Source: Spirochaetaceae bacterium (GTDB lineage: Bacteria; Spirochaetota; Spirochaetia; SZUA-6; Fen-1364). Taken from it: a stretch of DNA of 19,959 nucleotides. Shown here piece by piece: positions 1 through 6,040 of the stretch (the stretch's first letter is position 1; the number at the start of each line of letters is the position of its first letter). Below the pieces are notes generated by a model. It did not search any database. It was not told the origin of the DNA and saw only the letters and a list, made by a program, of their open reading frames with translations. The stretch is from the NCBI GenBank assembly GCA_003141795.1, contig PLNO01000111.1, forward strand, positions 1 through 19,959. The letters are read 5' to 3'. The position numbers and the translations under genes were made by a program.

Positions 1-91
1 CCGTGATGGTGGCGATCTTCTTCAGCTCCACGGGGTCGTTTTCGAGGAGAAGCACTGCCTCGATCAGCGCGGATTCCCTACTCAGCTCCAT
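1..91 (-). CDS. scpB: Segregation and condensation protein B, N-terminal fragment
   Basis: Only the first 30 codons lie in the window; the gene continues past base 1. The visible start reads MELSRESALIEAVLLLENDP, which matches the usual ScpB opening (ALIEALLF..ENEPV), the beginning of its first winged-helix domain. ScpB works as a dimer that binds the kleisin ScpA in the SMC condensin complex for chromosome compaction and segregation. The ATG at 89-91 overlaps the 3' end of scpA by 14 bases, so the two are very likely translationally coupled and share the promoter at 960-988. The call rests on position directly after scpA plus the short N-terminal match. Confidence 0.82.
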   Translation of the reverse strand, partial: MELSRESALIEAVLLLENDPVELKKIATIT

Positions 92-878
92 TGGTGTCCG
101 CTTCCTCCACCGCCGCTGATTCCGCCTCGATCGAATCCCTCGTGGGAAGATCGTGGCGCGCACGTATCCTAATGTCGCCGAAAAGACGATTCTGGAGAAC
201 CATGATCCTGCGCTCCTTCACCATTTCCAATATCGCCCAGAAAGAGCAGACGATCTCAAGGATCGTTCGCTGTTTCACCAGCTCAGTGAACATGAACTCT
301 TCCCGTGATTCGAGGATCTCCGAAATGAGCGTGATCTTCTCATTGACGCTCACCTCTTCATAGAGATCGATGATCCTCTCCGAGGAGAGGTTGGAGAGCA
401 GCGAGGAGAAGGTCTGCAGAAGGTCCCACACGCTCACCTGTTCCCAGATACCTTCGTCGGAGAAGGGAAGTATGCGCTGGCTTCGCGTGCGCTCGATGAT
501 CCATTCCACCTCGCCTTCCTTGTCCGCCATGAGGTCGGAGAGCTTGCGGAACTTCTGGTACTCGATGAGTTTTTCGACGAGCTCCTTGCGCGGGTCCTCC
601 AGCTCGTCGTCGAGGCTGAGCTCGACGGGGAGGAGCATTTTGCTCTTGATGTACAGGAGCGTCGCGGCCATGAGGTAGAACTCGGTCATCGTATCAAGGT
701 CCACGCGTGTGGCGAAGCTCAGGAACGAGAGGTATTGCTCGGTGATCGAGGCAATAGGGATGTCGTAGATGTTGACCTCTGACTTCTTTATGAGGAAGAG
801 CAGAAGGTCAAGAGGTCCATCGAAATCGCCCAGATGGAAATGCTGCTTTTCGCTCACGTTCGTGCTCACGTCAGACAT
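78..878 (-). CDS. scpA: Segregation and condensation protein A (kleisin)
   Basis: A protein of 266 residues, normal length for ScpA. The N-terminal segment GDFDGPLDLLLFLIKKSEVN (residues about 17-36) is the family hallmark. It is followed by helices that carry VDLDTMTEFYLMAATLLYIKS and EYQKFRKLSDLM, as in other ScpA proteins. The C-terminal winged helix (about 190-245, ending RRIMVLQNRLFGDI) is the part that contacts the second SMC head. ScpA bridges SMC heads in bacterial condensin. A promoter lies 82 bases upstream. The start at 878 is the first usable in-frame ATG, but its AGGGAG Shine-Dalgarno-like stretch is 15 bases away. A six-codon ORF (871-891) sits between and ends in scpA codon 3, so reinitiation or coupling is possible. 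Confidence 0.95.
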   Translation of the reverse strand: MSDVSTNVSEKQHFHLGDFDGPLDLLLFLIKKSEVNIYDIPIASITEQYLSFLSFATRVDLDTMTEFYLMAATLLYIKSKMLLPVELSLDDELEDPRKELVEKLIEYQKFRKLSDLMADKEGEVEWIIERTRSQRILPFSDEGIWEQVSVWDLLQTFSSLLSNLSSERIIDLYEEVSVNEKITLISEILESREEFMFTELVKQRTILEIVCSFWAILEMVKERRIMVLQNRLFGDIRIRARHDLPTRDSIEAESAAVEEADTNGAE

Positions 879-959
879 CGGTACGAGACATGACTCCCTT
901 CGGGTTGGGCTTGCAGCATACGGTTGGCGCCGCTCTCACGGTTCTGTATGTGATGGGTC

Positions 960-988
960 AGTATACTATTGCCGTCGACAAAGGTAAA
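960..988 (-). promoter_or_regulatory. Sigma-70-type promoter for scpA-scpB
   Basis: On the minus strand TTTACC (983-988), a 17-base spacer and TATACT (960-965) match the -35 TTGACA (4/6) and -10 TATAAT (5/6) boxes. Transcription would begin near 953, giving a leader of about 75 bases before scpA. The -35 box lies just beyond a hairpin that follows folK, so this looks like a real unit boundary. Seen in sequence; activity is inferred. Confidence 0.6.
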
Positions 989-990
989 CC

Positions 991-1012
991 CCTCGGCCGC
1001 GGTACTCCGAGG
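991..1012 (-). terminator. Possible weak terminator after folK
   Basis: CCTCGG (991-996) and CCGAGG (1007-1012) form a 6-bp stem with a 10-base loop that itself contains the palindrome CCGCGG. It lies 8 bases past the folK stop and just before the scpA promoter, where a terminator would be expected. Read on the minus strand the tail is GGTTTACCTTTG, a poor T-tract, so intrinsic termination would be weak at best. Confidence 0.3.
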
Positions 1013-1020
1013 CATTTTCC

Positions 1021-1533
1021 CTAGCCAGGGAGGGCTTCGTAGGGTCGGATGCTGCCATCCCCCGTGCCCGGGGAGTCTTGCAGCGCCTTCAGGGCGTGTG
1101 CGTACGGCTGGCCGGTCTTCGGGTCTTTCAGGTCCGCAGCGAGCTCAAGGAGCGGGACGAGCACGAAAAGCCTCTCCGAAAGGCGCGGATGGGGGATCGT
1201 GAGGCTGGGAGAATCCATGAGGAGGGAATCCGCCAGGAGGATATCGAGGTCCAGCGTGCGAGGGCCCATGCGGATCTCCCGCACCCTGTTGCGGCCGAAA
1301 TCCGCTTCGATGCGGTGAAGTTCCGCCAGGAGGTCTTCCGGCTCGAGACGAGACGTCACCTCCCCCACTGCATTGAGGTACAGCGGCTGGTCTGTGACGT
1401 ATTGGGGCCTGGTCTCGTAAATGCCGGACAGTCGGGGCAACTCGCACATGGCCGCAAGGCGCTGCCAGCCCCCACGGAGGGTGGTCAGACGGTCCCCGAC
1501 GTTCGACCCGAGGGCTATGAAATAGTGACGCAA
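1021..1533 (-). CDS. folK: 2-amino-4-hydroxy-6-hydroxymethyldihydropteridine pyrophosphokinase
   Basis: HPPK transfers pyrophosphate from ATP to hydroxymethyldihydropterin in folate synthesis. The N-terminus RHYFIALGSNVGDR is the family signature. The core GPRTLDLDILL carries the two aspartates that bind magnesium, and IPHPRLSERLFVLVPLLEL is the usual C-terminal block. I chose the TTG at 1533, 4 bases after the recA stop, because the ALGSN motif normally begins within the first ten residues; this gives 170 residues, typical of the family. An in-frame ATG at 1614 would add 27 residues without HPPK character and would lie inside recA, and an ATG at 1587 is also possible. Co-transcribed with recA from the promoter at 2803-2830. 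Confidence 0.93.
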   Translation of the reverse strand: MRHYFIALGSNVGDRLTTLRGGWQRLAAMCELPRLSGIYETRPQYVTDQPLYLNAVGEVTSRLEPEDLLAELHRIEADFGRNRVREIRMGPRTLDLDILLADSLLMDSPSLTIPHPRLSERLFVLVPLLELAADLKDPKTGQPYAHALKALQDSPGTGDGSIRPYEALPG

Positions 1534-1537
1534 GGGA

Positions 1538-2728
1538 TCAGAACAGCTCTTTGCCGGAATCCTGTTCGCCGGGATCCCCGTCCCCATCCGTGTCAACGGA
1601 CAATGCGGAGGCACGGGGCTTCACCGGCTGCGGCGCAACCGGGGCTTCCGGCGCAGCCGTTACAGCCGCCGCGGCTGCCGGGGCGGCTCCCGGCTTGGGG
1701 AAGAGCACTTCTCTCACCTTTTTCTCGATCTCCGCGTACACCGCGGGGTTGGATTCGAGGAAGAGGCGGGCGTTCTCCACACCCTGCCCGATGCGCTCCT
1801 TCCCGTAGGAGTACCAGCTCCCCGCCTTCTCCACGAGGTTTGTCTGCAAGGCAGCTTCCAGCATGCTGCCTACCGCGGAAATGCCCTTGCCGAACATGAT
1901 GTCCATTTCCGCCTTGCGGAAAGGTGGCGCTATCTTGTTCTTGACGACCTTGACCCTGACCTTGTTCCCGATGACATCGTCCGTGCCGTGAGAGATGCTT
2001 TCCACCTTGCGCACTTCCAGCCGCAGGGAGGAGTAGAACTTCAGGGCAAAACCGCCCGTGGTGGTCTCTGGGTTGCCGAACATGACGCCGATCTTCATGC
2101 GGATCTGGTTGATGAAGATGAGGCAGGTATGGGTCTTGGAGATGGTTGCGGTGAGCTTCCTCAGCGCCTGGCTCATGAGCCGGGCTTGAAGGCCCATGTG
2201 GGAGTCACCCATCTCACCTTCGATCTCCGCGCGCGGGGTGAGCGCTGCGACAGAGTCGACGACGATGATGTCCATGGCGCCCGAGCGCACGAGGGATTCG
2301 ACGATTTCAAGCGCCTGCTCCCCCGTGTCGGGCTGTGAGACCCACAGCTCGTCCACGTTCACGCCGAGGTTCTTGGCATAGACGGGGTCCAGCGCATGCT
2401 CCGCGTCGACGAAAGCGGCGATCCCGCCCTGCTTCTGAGATTCCGCGATTGCGTGAAGAGCGAGGGTCGTCTTCCCTGAGGATTCTGGGCCGTAGATCTC
2501 CACCACCCGCCCCCGAGGATACCCTCCGACGCCAATGGCAGCGTCGAGGAGGATCGATCCCGTGGGAATGACGGCAATGTCCACCCTGCCGGAGTTCTCC
2601 CCCATCTTCATGAGTGAGCCTTTGCCGAACTGTTTCTCTATTTGCAGCCGCGCTGCCTCCAAGGCGCGCAATTTCTCTTCCTGAACAGCTGACTTCTTCT
2701 CAGCGGGGGGGGCCTCTTTTTTCGCCAT
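1538..2728 (-). CDS. recA: Recombinase RecA
   Basis: 396 residues, longer than the usual about 350 because of an N-terminal lysine/glutamate/alanine-rich extension and an alanine/proline-rich, acidic C-terminal tail. Walker A is GPESSGKT (80-87). The DNA-binding loops are visible as [10 protein letters not shown] (L1, about 170-179) and NPETTTGG (L2, 219-226), and the conserved [11 protein letters not shown] and FINQIR blocks are intact. It should carry out strand exchange and recombinational repair. The tail contains [12 protein letters not shown] (379-390), which resembles an EF-hand loop. The Shine-Dalgarno GAGAGG lies 10 bases before the ATG. A strong promoter and a palindrome lie upstream. 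I see no recognisable LexA box, so SOS control is not evident. Confidence 0.98.
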   Translation of the reverse strand: MAKKEAPPAEKKSAVQEEKLRALEAARLQIEKQFGKGSLMKMGENSGRVDIAVIPTGSILLDAAIGVGGYPRGRVVEIYGPESSGKTTLALHAIAESQKQGGIAAFVDAEHALDPVYAKNLGVNVDELWVSQPDTGEQALEIVESLVRSGAMDIIVVDSVAALTPRAEIEGEMGDSHMGLQARLMSQALRKLTATISKTHTCLIFINQIRMKIGVMFGNPETTTGGFALKFYSSLRLEVRKVESISHGTDDVIGNKVRVKVVKNKIAPPFRKAEMDIMFGKGISAVGSMLEAALQTNLVEKAGSWYSYGKERIGQGVENARLFLESNPAVYAEIEKKVREVLFPKPGAAPAAAAAVTAAPEAPVAPQPVKPRASALSVDTDGDGDPGEQDSGKELF

Positions 2729-2774
2729 GCCTGATCAGCCTCTCTTCCTCATGACTATCCATACGCCCGAAATG

Positions 2775-2794
2775 CCTCGACGATTGCGTCGAGG
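2775..2794 (-). repeat. Perfect 8-bp palindrome at the predicted 5' end of recA mRNA
   Basis: Minus strand CCTCGACG, loop CAAT, CGTCGAGG: a perfect 8-bp stem with a 4-base loop. It begins 9 bases after the recA -10 box, so it would cover about +2 to +21 of the transcript. It could be an mRNA 5' stem-loop or an operator for a dimeric regulator. A stem of this size can arise by chance in 20 kb of GC-rich DNA; the position is what makes it notable. Confidence 0.55.
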
Positions 2795-2802
2795 TTCCGA
2801 TA

Positions 2803-2830
2803 AGTATAGCCGGATGCCCATGGATGTCCA
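2803..2830 (-). promoter_or_regulatory. Sigma-70-type promoter for recA-folK
   Basis: Minus strand TGGACA (2825-2830), a 16-base spacer and TATACT (2803-2808) match the -35 and -10 consensus at 5/6 each, among the best in this window. The predicted start is near 2796, giving a leader of about 68 bases before recA. The -35 box overlaps the first three codons of the divergent gene at 2824. Confidence 0.65.
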
Positions 2831-3507
2831 GTAGAACCGCCACTTCTCTGGTGCTTCTCGGTTGTCTCCTGCTCACGGGAGGCGTTTGTCAGGCCGCGGC
2901 GCTGGACTGGGAAGCGTTTGCCGCCGCAAGCGGGAGCTCCCAGGACCCCGTGCTCATGGAGGCTATGGCGGCCCGTGATCTGGACACCGACATCGCAATC
3001 TGCAAGGGGGTGGCCCGCCGCGCCGCGCCCGTCGGGGGATTCCTCGAGGCGCTTGCGGCAGGCCACCATGGGGCTGATGCGGCCCGAACCGAGCTGCTCC
3101 TGCGCGTGCTCCTCGACCCGTTGGTCCCTGCCGACATGAGCGACAGCGAGGTCGCCTCCCGGCTCGGACCCAACATGGCGTCAGTCGAAGCTCTCATGGG
3201 CAGGATCGCTGAGTGGCGGGACCCGCAGCTCGTGGCGGTGCTCGTGCGGTTGTGCCGGTTTGCCGACCCGAAGGTCGGCCTGCCGACCCTCATGCTCGTG
3301 GGCACGAGGATCGCGCGGGATCTGCGCAAAGAGCGGGGTCAGCTGACGCCGCAGGAAGTGGGGCTCGGGCTCGCCTTCTGCGACGCCGCTCAACGCACGG
3401 GAAATATGGATTTCCTCCAGCCCTGCCAGCAAATCGTCGATCTGTCGCAGGATGCGGCACTGGTCGAAAGGGCGCGCACCGCGTCGAAGGTCCTCGCGGG
3501 CCCATGA
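2824..3507 (+). CDS. Secreted protein of unknown function
   Basis: 227 residues. The N-terminus (about 1-26) has a short basic region, a hydrophobic core LVLLGCLLLTGGV and a likely cleavage near CQAA/A, so the product should be exported to the periplasm. The segment LTGGVC resembles a lipobox only loosely, because valine precedes the cysteine, and I do not call it a lipoprotein. The mature part is rich in alanine, leucine and arginine and predicted helical, with a repeat-like feel (for example AEWRDPQLVAVLVRLCRFADPKVGL) reminiscent of HEAT-like helices, but I recognise no family. It diverges from recA, and its start codon lies on the recA -35 box. No Shine-Dalgarno is visible, and a weak TATAGC at 2805-2810 hints at a very short leader. 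Its stop codon is inside a 9-bp direct repeat flanking the element at 3511-3631. Confidence 0.72.
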   Translation: MSSRTATSLVLLGCLLLTGGVCQAAALDWEAFAAASGSSQDPVLMEAMAARDLDTDIAICKGVARRAAPVGGFLEALAAGHHGADAARTELLLRVLLDPLVPADMSDSEVASRLGPNMASVEALMGRIAEWRDPQLVAVLVRLCRFADPKVGLPTLMLVGTRIARDLRKERGQLTPQEVGLGLAFCDAAQRTGNMDFLQPCQQIVDLSQDAALVERARTASKVLAGP

Positions 3508-3510
3508 GGC

Positions 3511-3631
3511 CAACAATGCTCAGTTTGCGTCTCCCCAATGAGCACTTCTCATTTTGCCCCACGATAGGGGCTCCATTTGCCAGTACTGCCGTTATGTCGT
3601 GAGCTCCAAAGGTGCAAAATGAGAAGTGCTG
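3511..3631. mobile_element. MITE-like or insertion-sequence-remnant element, non-coding
   Basis: This 121-bp segment is bounded by a 9-bp direct repeat, CCATGAGGC, at 3502-3510 and 3632-3640. Its right end, read inward, is CAGCACTTCTCATTTTGC. Its left end is CAACAATGCTCAGTTTGC, matching 14 of 18 positions. A second, almost exact left copy lies at 3540-3557. GC content is about 50 percent (60 of the first 120 bases), lower than the surrounding genes look. Inverted ends next to a short direct repeat suggest insertion with target duplication at the stop codon of the gene at 2824. No transposase is present. Repeated end motifs recall families such as IS21, but I cannot assign a family from memory. 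Confidence 0.45.
3541..3630. repeat. Perfect 17-bp inverted repeat
   Basis: AGCACTTCTCATTTTGC at 3541-3557 is repeated in exact inverse at 3614-3630, 56 bases apart. A 17-bp perfect match at this distance is not expected by chance in 20 kb. Between the arms is a small hairpin GCCCC-ACGATA-GGGGC (3556-3571) followed by TCCATTT, which could act as a weak plus-strand terminator for the gene at 2824. Confidence 0.9.
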
Positions 3632-3665
3632 CCATGAGGCGCGCCACGTGCGCGAGCTTCTCGCA

Positions 3666-3694
3666 TGGACTCGTATCACTGTTTCTGTTAGATT
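3666..3694 (+). promoter_or_regulatory. Promoter for prs, giving a leaderless transcript
   Basis: TGGACT (3666-3671, 4/6 to TTGACA), a 17-base spacer and TAGATT (3689-3694, 4/6 to TATAAT), preceded by TGT, which makes an extended -10. The expected start of transcription, 6-8 bases downstream, falls at or next to the ATG at 3701. No Shine-Dalgarno is present, which fits. Confidence 0.45.
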
Positions 3695-3700
3695 CCGGGC

Positions 3701-4786
3701 ATGCGCGGCCGATTGAAAGTGTTCTCCACCCGCTCTCTCGCCGGCTACCGGCGGGAAGTCAGCACGCATCTACATTCTTACCCCCGGTTCCAGGAGGGCG
3801 AGCTGAGCTCGGATATCGACGGGGAGCTCACCGTTTCGAAATTCGCGGACGGGGAGATGGAGTCGGAGCTGGGCACCTCGGTGCGCGGCTGCGACGTCGT
3901 GCTGTTCGCCGGCGGAGCGCGCGGTGTGGACGGCCTCAGCGTTGAGGAGAACAAGCTCGAGACCTACAACGCGGTGGACGCGCTGCGCAGGGCCCAGGCG
4001 CAACGGATCACGGTTTTCGAGCCCTACTGCAGCCCCGGCAGGTCGGATCGGCTGACGCGGCGCAATTCGGTCGGGCTGTGGGTGCACTTCAAGATCCTCA
4101 TCTCACTCGGCATCGACCACTACATCACCTTCCAGCTCCACTCGGAGAAGTCGAAGACGTTCATCGATCCGGCACACTGCGCCGTGGACGACATTCCCGC
4201 ACGGTCCCTGCTCAAGGCTTTCCTCTGCGACAATTTCATCGTCACGAGGGATCGTATGCACGGCGTGGTGCACAACGACTGGATGTTCTGCTCCGTGGAT
4301 GCAGGCGGCGAAGCCCTGGCAAAGCGTTTTGCCGCGTCGTTCGGGACGAAGATCGTCATTTCCCACAAGCAGAGGGACTACTCGGCCACCAATACCGTGG
4401 AATCGATCAGCATCCTCACTTCAGAACCGATAGAGGGAAAGACGCTCTGGATCATCGATGACATGATCGACACGGGGGATTCGGTCTGCAAGCTCGTGCG
4501 TGAGCTCGCCAAACGTTCCCCCGCCTCCATCAACATCGCCATCGTCCATCCGGTGTTCTCCCCGCCTGCGCTGGAAAGGCTCGGTACGCTCTGTGACGAG
4601 AAGCTGATAGGAACGATCGTCGTCACCGACACCATCCCCTGCAGCGCCGAGGTCCGAAAAAGGCTGCCCTGCATCCAGGTGGTGCCTTCGACGCGTCTTG
4701 CCGCGGAGATCATCTACCGTCTCAACAGCGAGCTTCCGCTCTCCACGCTTCTGGCGCAGTTCAACGCGTACGACTACCTGAAGTAG
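3701..4786 (+). CDS. prs: Ribose-phosphate pyrophosphokinase (PRPP synthetase), divergent
   Basis: 361 residues, longer than the usual about 315. PRPP synthetase makes phosphoribosyl pyrophosphate from ribose 5-phosphate and ATP for nucleotide, histidine and tryptophan synthesis. Visible family features are KFADGEMESEL near residue 47 (compare FSDGE), RSDRLTRR at 114-121, the catalytic-type histidine in QLHSEKSKTF (about 147), SVDAGG (198-203) and the PRPP-binding loop WIIDDMIDTGDS (250-261). The loop motif is clear, but much else is divergent, including ARG in place of the usual post-nucleotide motif, so this belongs to a side branch of the family. The product role fits rpe nearby. No Shine-Dalgarno precedes the ATG. 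The 3' end overlaps the convergent mutY by 13 bases. Confidence 0.88.
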   Translation: MRGRLKVFSTRSLAGYRREVSTHLHSYPRFQEGELSSDIDGELTVSKFADGEMESELGTSVRGCDVVLFAGGARGVDGLSVEENKLETYNAVDALRRAQAQRITVFEPYCSPGRSDRLTRRNSVGLWVHFKILISLGIDHYITFQLHSEKSKTFIDPAHCAVDDIPARSLLKAFLCDNFIVTRDRMHGVVHNDWMFCSVDAGGEALAKRFAASFGTKIVISHKQRDYSATNTVESISILTSEPIEGKTLWIIDDMIDTGDSVCKLVRELAKRSPASINIAIVHPVFSPPALERLGTLCDEKLIGTIVVTDTIPCSAEVRKRLPCIQVVPSTRLAAEIIYRLNSELPLSTLLAQFNAYDYLK

Positions 4787-5583
4787 TACGTGCCGTCCCG
4801 CAGGGAGAGGAAGCCCTCGGTGACGAGCTGCTGCAGCGCCTCTGGCAGCCTGTCGTCGTCTGAGCCGATCTCCGCCGCGATTCCGCTCTGCGTCGCAGCC
4901 TTGAGCGACAGCATCGCTTCCAGCACTTTCCCAAGCATCTGACGCACAGAGCCCTCGAAAGCAGACTGTCGTTTGTAGTGGGCGCTTCGCCGGTTGGGGT
5001 TCGGCATGGCCTTTGCGAGCATTGTCCCGTAGTCCATGAGGGCGTAGAACCACTCCCGGGGGCGTTCGGTGTCCAAGGTTTTCTCCACGAGAGGCATGAT
5101 TCTCGCATCGGACACGCCCTGCTCGTCGGGGAAAAAAAAGTGAAGGTACACGCGGCGGACGTTCGTTTCGATGAATGCCAGAGGCATGTCGTACGAATAC
5201 ACCAGCACAGCGGCGGCGGTGGCCTGTCCCACTCCCGGAAGCTCCGTAAGCGCCTCTACGGTGCGGGGCAGCCTGCCCCCGTGTGCATATGAGACGATGA
5301 TTGCGCTCTGCCGCAGGGCCAGCGCCCGACGGTTGTACCCGAGCCCCTTCCACGCGGCCAGCACCTCCTCTACGCTCGCCGCCGCCAGGGCTTTGAAGCT
5401 GGGGAAACGGCGGAGAAAGTCCGCGTATTTGGTCTGCACGCGTGCGATTCCCGTCTGCTGGAGCATGATTTCCGAAACGAAGACCCTGTAGGGGGAGCGG
5501 CGTGTCCGCCACGGCATGTCTCTGCCTGAGCTCTCATAGTACGTCCATACGGTCGAACGGAACTTGGATGTCGACGGGATCAG
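4774..5583 (-). CDS. mutY: MutY-type A/G-specific adenine glycosylase without iron-sulfur cluster; probable CTG start
   Basis: A base-excision DNA glycosylase of the HhH-GPD family. PWR..RSPYRVFVSEIMLQQT contains the MutY catalytic glutamate (E38 counted from the CTG). GLGYNRRA and LPGVGQATAAAVL form the helix-hairpin-helix. The position of the catalytic aspartate reads FIETNVRRV, so it is a glutamate. The C-X6-C-X2-C-X5-C cluster ligands are absent, and the MutY C-terminal NUDIX-like domain is replaced by a short winged-helix-like tail (DDRLPEALQQLVTEGFLSL). The usual ATG call would be 5517, but the reading frame upstream gives FRSTVWTYYESSGRDMPWR, the expected MutY N-terminal helix. The only plausible start there is CTG at 5581-5583, overlapping the dtd stop by CTGA, with GGAG 8 bases before it. 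From CTG the protein has 269 residues; from ATG, 247. Confidence 0.88.
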   Translation of the reverse strand: MIPSTSKFRSTVWTYYESSGRDMPWRTRRSPYRVFVSEIMLQQTGIARVQTKYADFLRRFPSFKALAAASVEEVLAAWKGLGYNRRALALRQSAIIVSYAHGGRLPRTVEALTELPGVGQATAAAVLVYSYDMPLAFIETNVRRVYLHFFFPDEQGVSDARIMPLVEKTLDTERPREWFYALMDYGTMLAKAMPNPNRRSAHYKRQSAFEGSVRQMLGKVLEAMLSLKAATQSGIAAEIGSDDDRLPEALQQLVTEGFLSLRDGTYYFR

Positions 5584-6029
5584 AACTTCTTCTCCGAGTC
5601 CAGCAGGATCGTCACGGGCCCGAGATTCGTGTAGGCAACCTCCATGGAAGCCTGGAACTCGCCGGCCTGCACGGTCAGCCCCGATTCGCCAAGGAAACCG
5701 AGGACGCGCTCGTACAACGCCCGAGCCGTTCCCGGATCCGCCGCTTCCGTGTACGAGGGTCTACGCCCCTCACGCGCATCGCCGTACAGCGTGAACTGTG
5801 AGACCACGAGAATGCCGCCTTTGACGTCGAGCACGGACAGGTTCATCTTGCCCGCCGGGTCCGTGAATATCCTGAGGTTTACGATCTTGTCGGCTATGAA
5901 GCGGGCCTCGCGCTCGGCATCGTTTCGCCCGACGCCGAGGTACACGAGAAGCCCTGCGTCAATGCTCCCGGTGAGCCTTCCCTCCACCCTGACGGAACAG
6001 TCTCGGACGCGCTGGACGACGGCACGCAT
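5580..6029 (-). CDS. dtd: D-aminoacyl-tRNA deacylase
   Basis: 149 residues, the standard length. Dtd hydrolyses D-amino acids mischarged on tRNA and also glycine from tRNA-Ala. MRAVVQRV starts the protein, SQFTLYGD (77-84) is the conserved active-site block, GRRPSYTEAA (88-97) the next one, and NLGPVT (135-140) carries the Gly-Pro pair that gives chiral proofreading. A very strong Shine-Dalgarno AGGAGGAGG lies 4 bases before the ATG. It sits 11 bases after the upstream TPR/membrane gene and overlaps mutY by 4 bases, so it is an internal gene of the long minus-strand unit that begins with rpe. Confidence 0.97.
   Translation of the reverse strand: MRAVVQRVRDCSVRVEGRLTGSIDAGLLVYLGVGRNDAEREARFIADKIVNLRIFTDPAGKMNLSVLDVKGGILVVSQFTLYGDAREGRRPSYTEAADPGTARALYERVLGFLGESGLTVQAGEFQASMEVAYTNLGPVTILLDSEKKF
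5584..5595 (-). promoter_or_regulatory. Ribosome binding site that supports the CTG start of mutY
   Basis: On the minus strand GGAG (5592-5595) lies in the last codons of dtd, 8 bases before the CTG at 5581-5583. That spacing is ideal for initiation. The conventional ATG at 5517 has only GGCAGAG nearby, a poorer site, and would drop the conserved N-terminal helix. Confidence 0.5.
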
Positions 6030-6040
6030 CGGGCCTCCTC

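Noticed and set aside
969..1202. Short plus-strand frame over the scpA promoter and folK end
   Set aside because: It lies over a convincing minus-strand promoter and the folK 3' end, and the product looks like random GC-rich translation.
1534..1614. Longer folK starting at ATG 1614
   Set aside because: The added residues are inside recA and have no HPPK likeness; TTG at 1533 places the ALGSN motif normally. Not fully excluded.
2729..2823. LexA/SOS box upstream of recA
   Set aside because: I looked for GAAC-N4-GTTC, CTG-N10-CAG and TTTG-CAAA type boxes and saw none; the palindrome there does not match these.
2824..2905. Lipoprotein signal in the secreted gene next to recA
   Set aside because: LTGGVC has valine directly before the cysteine, which is not an accepted lipobox even under relaxed spirochaete rules as I know them; an ordinary signal peptide fits better.
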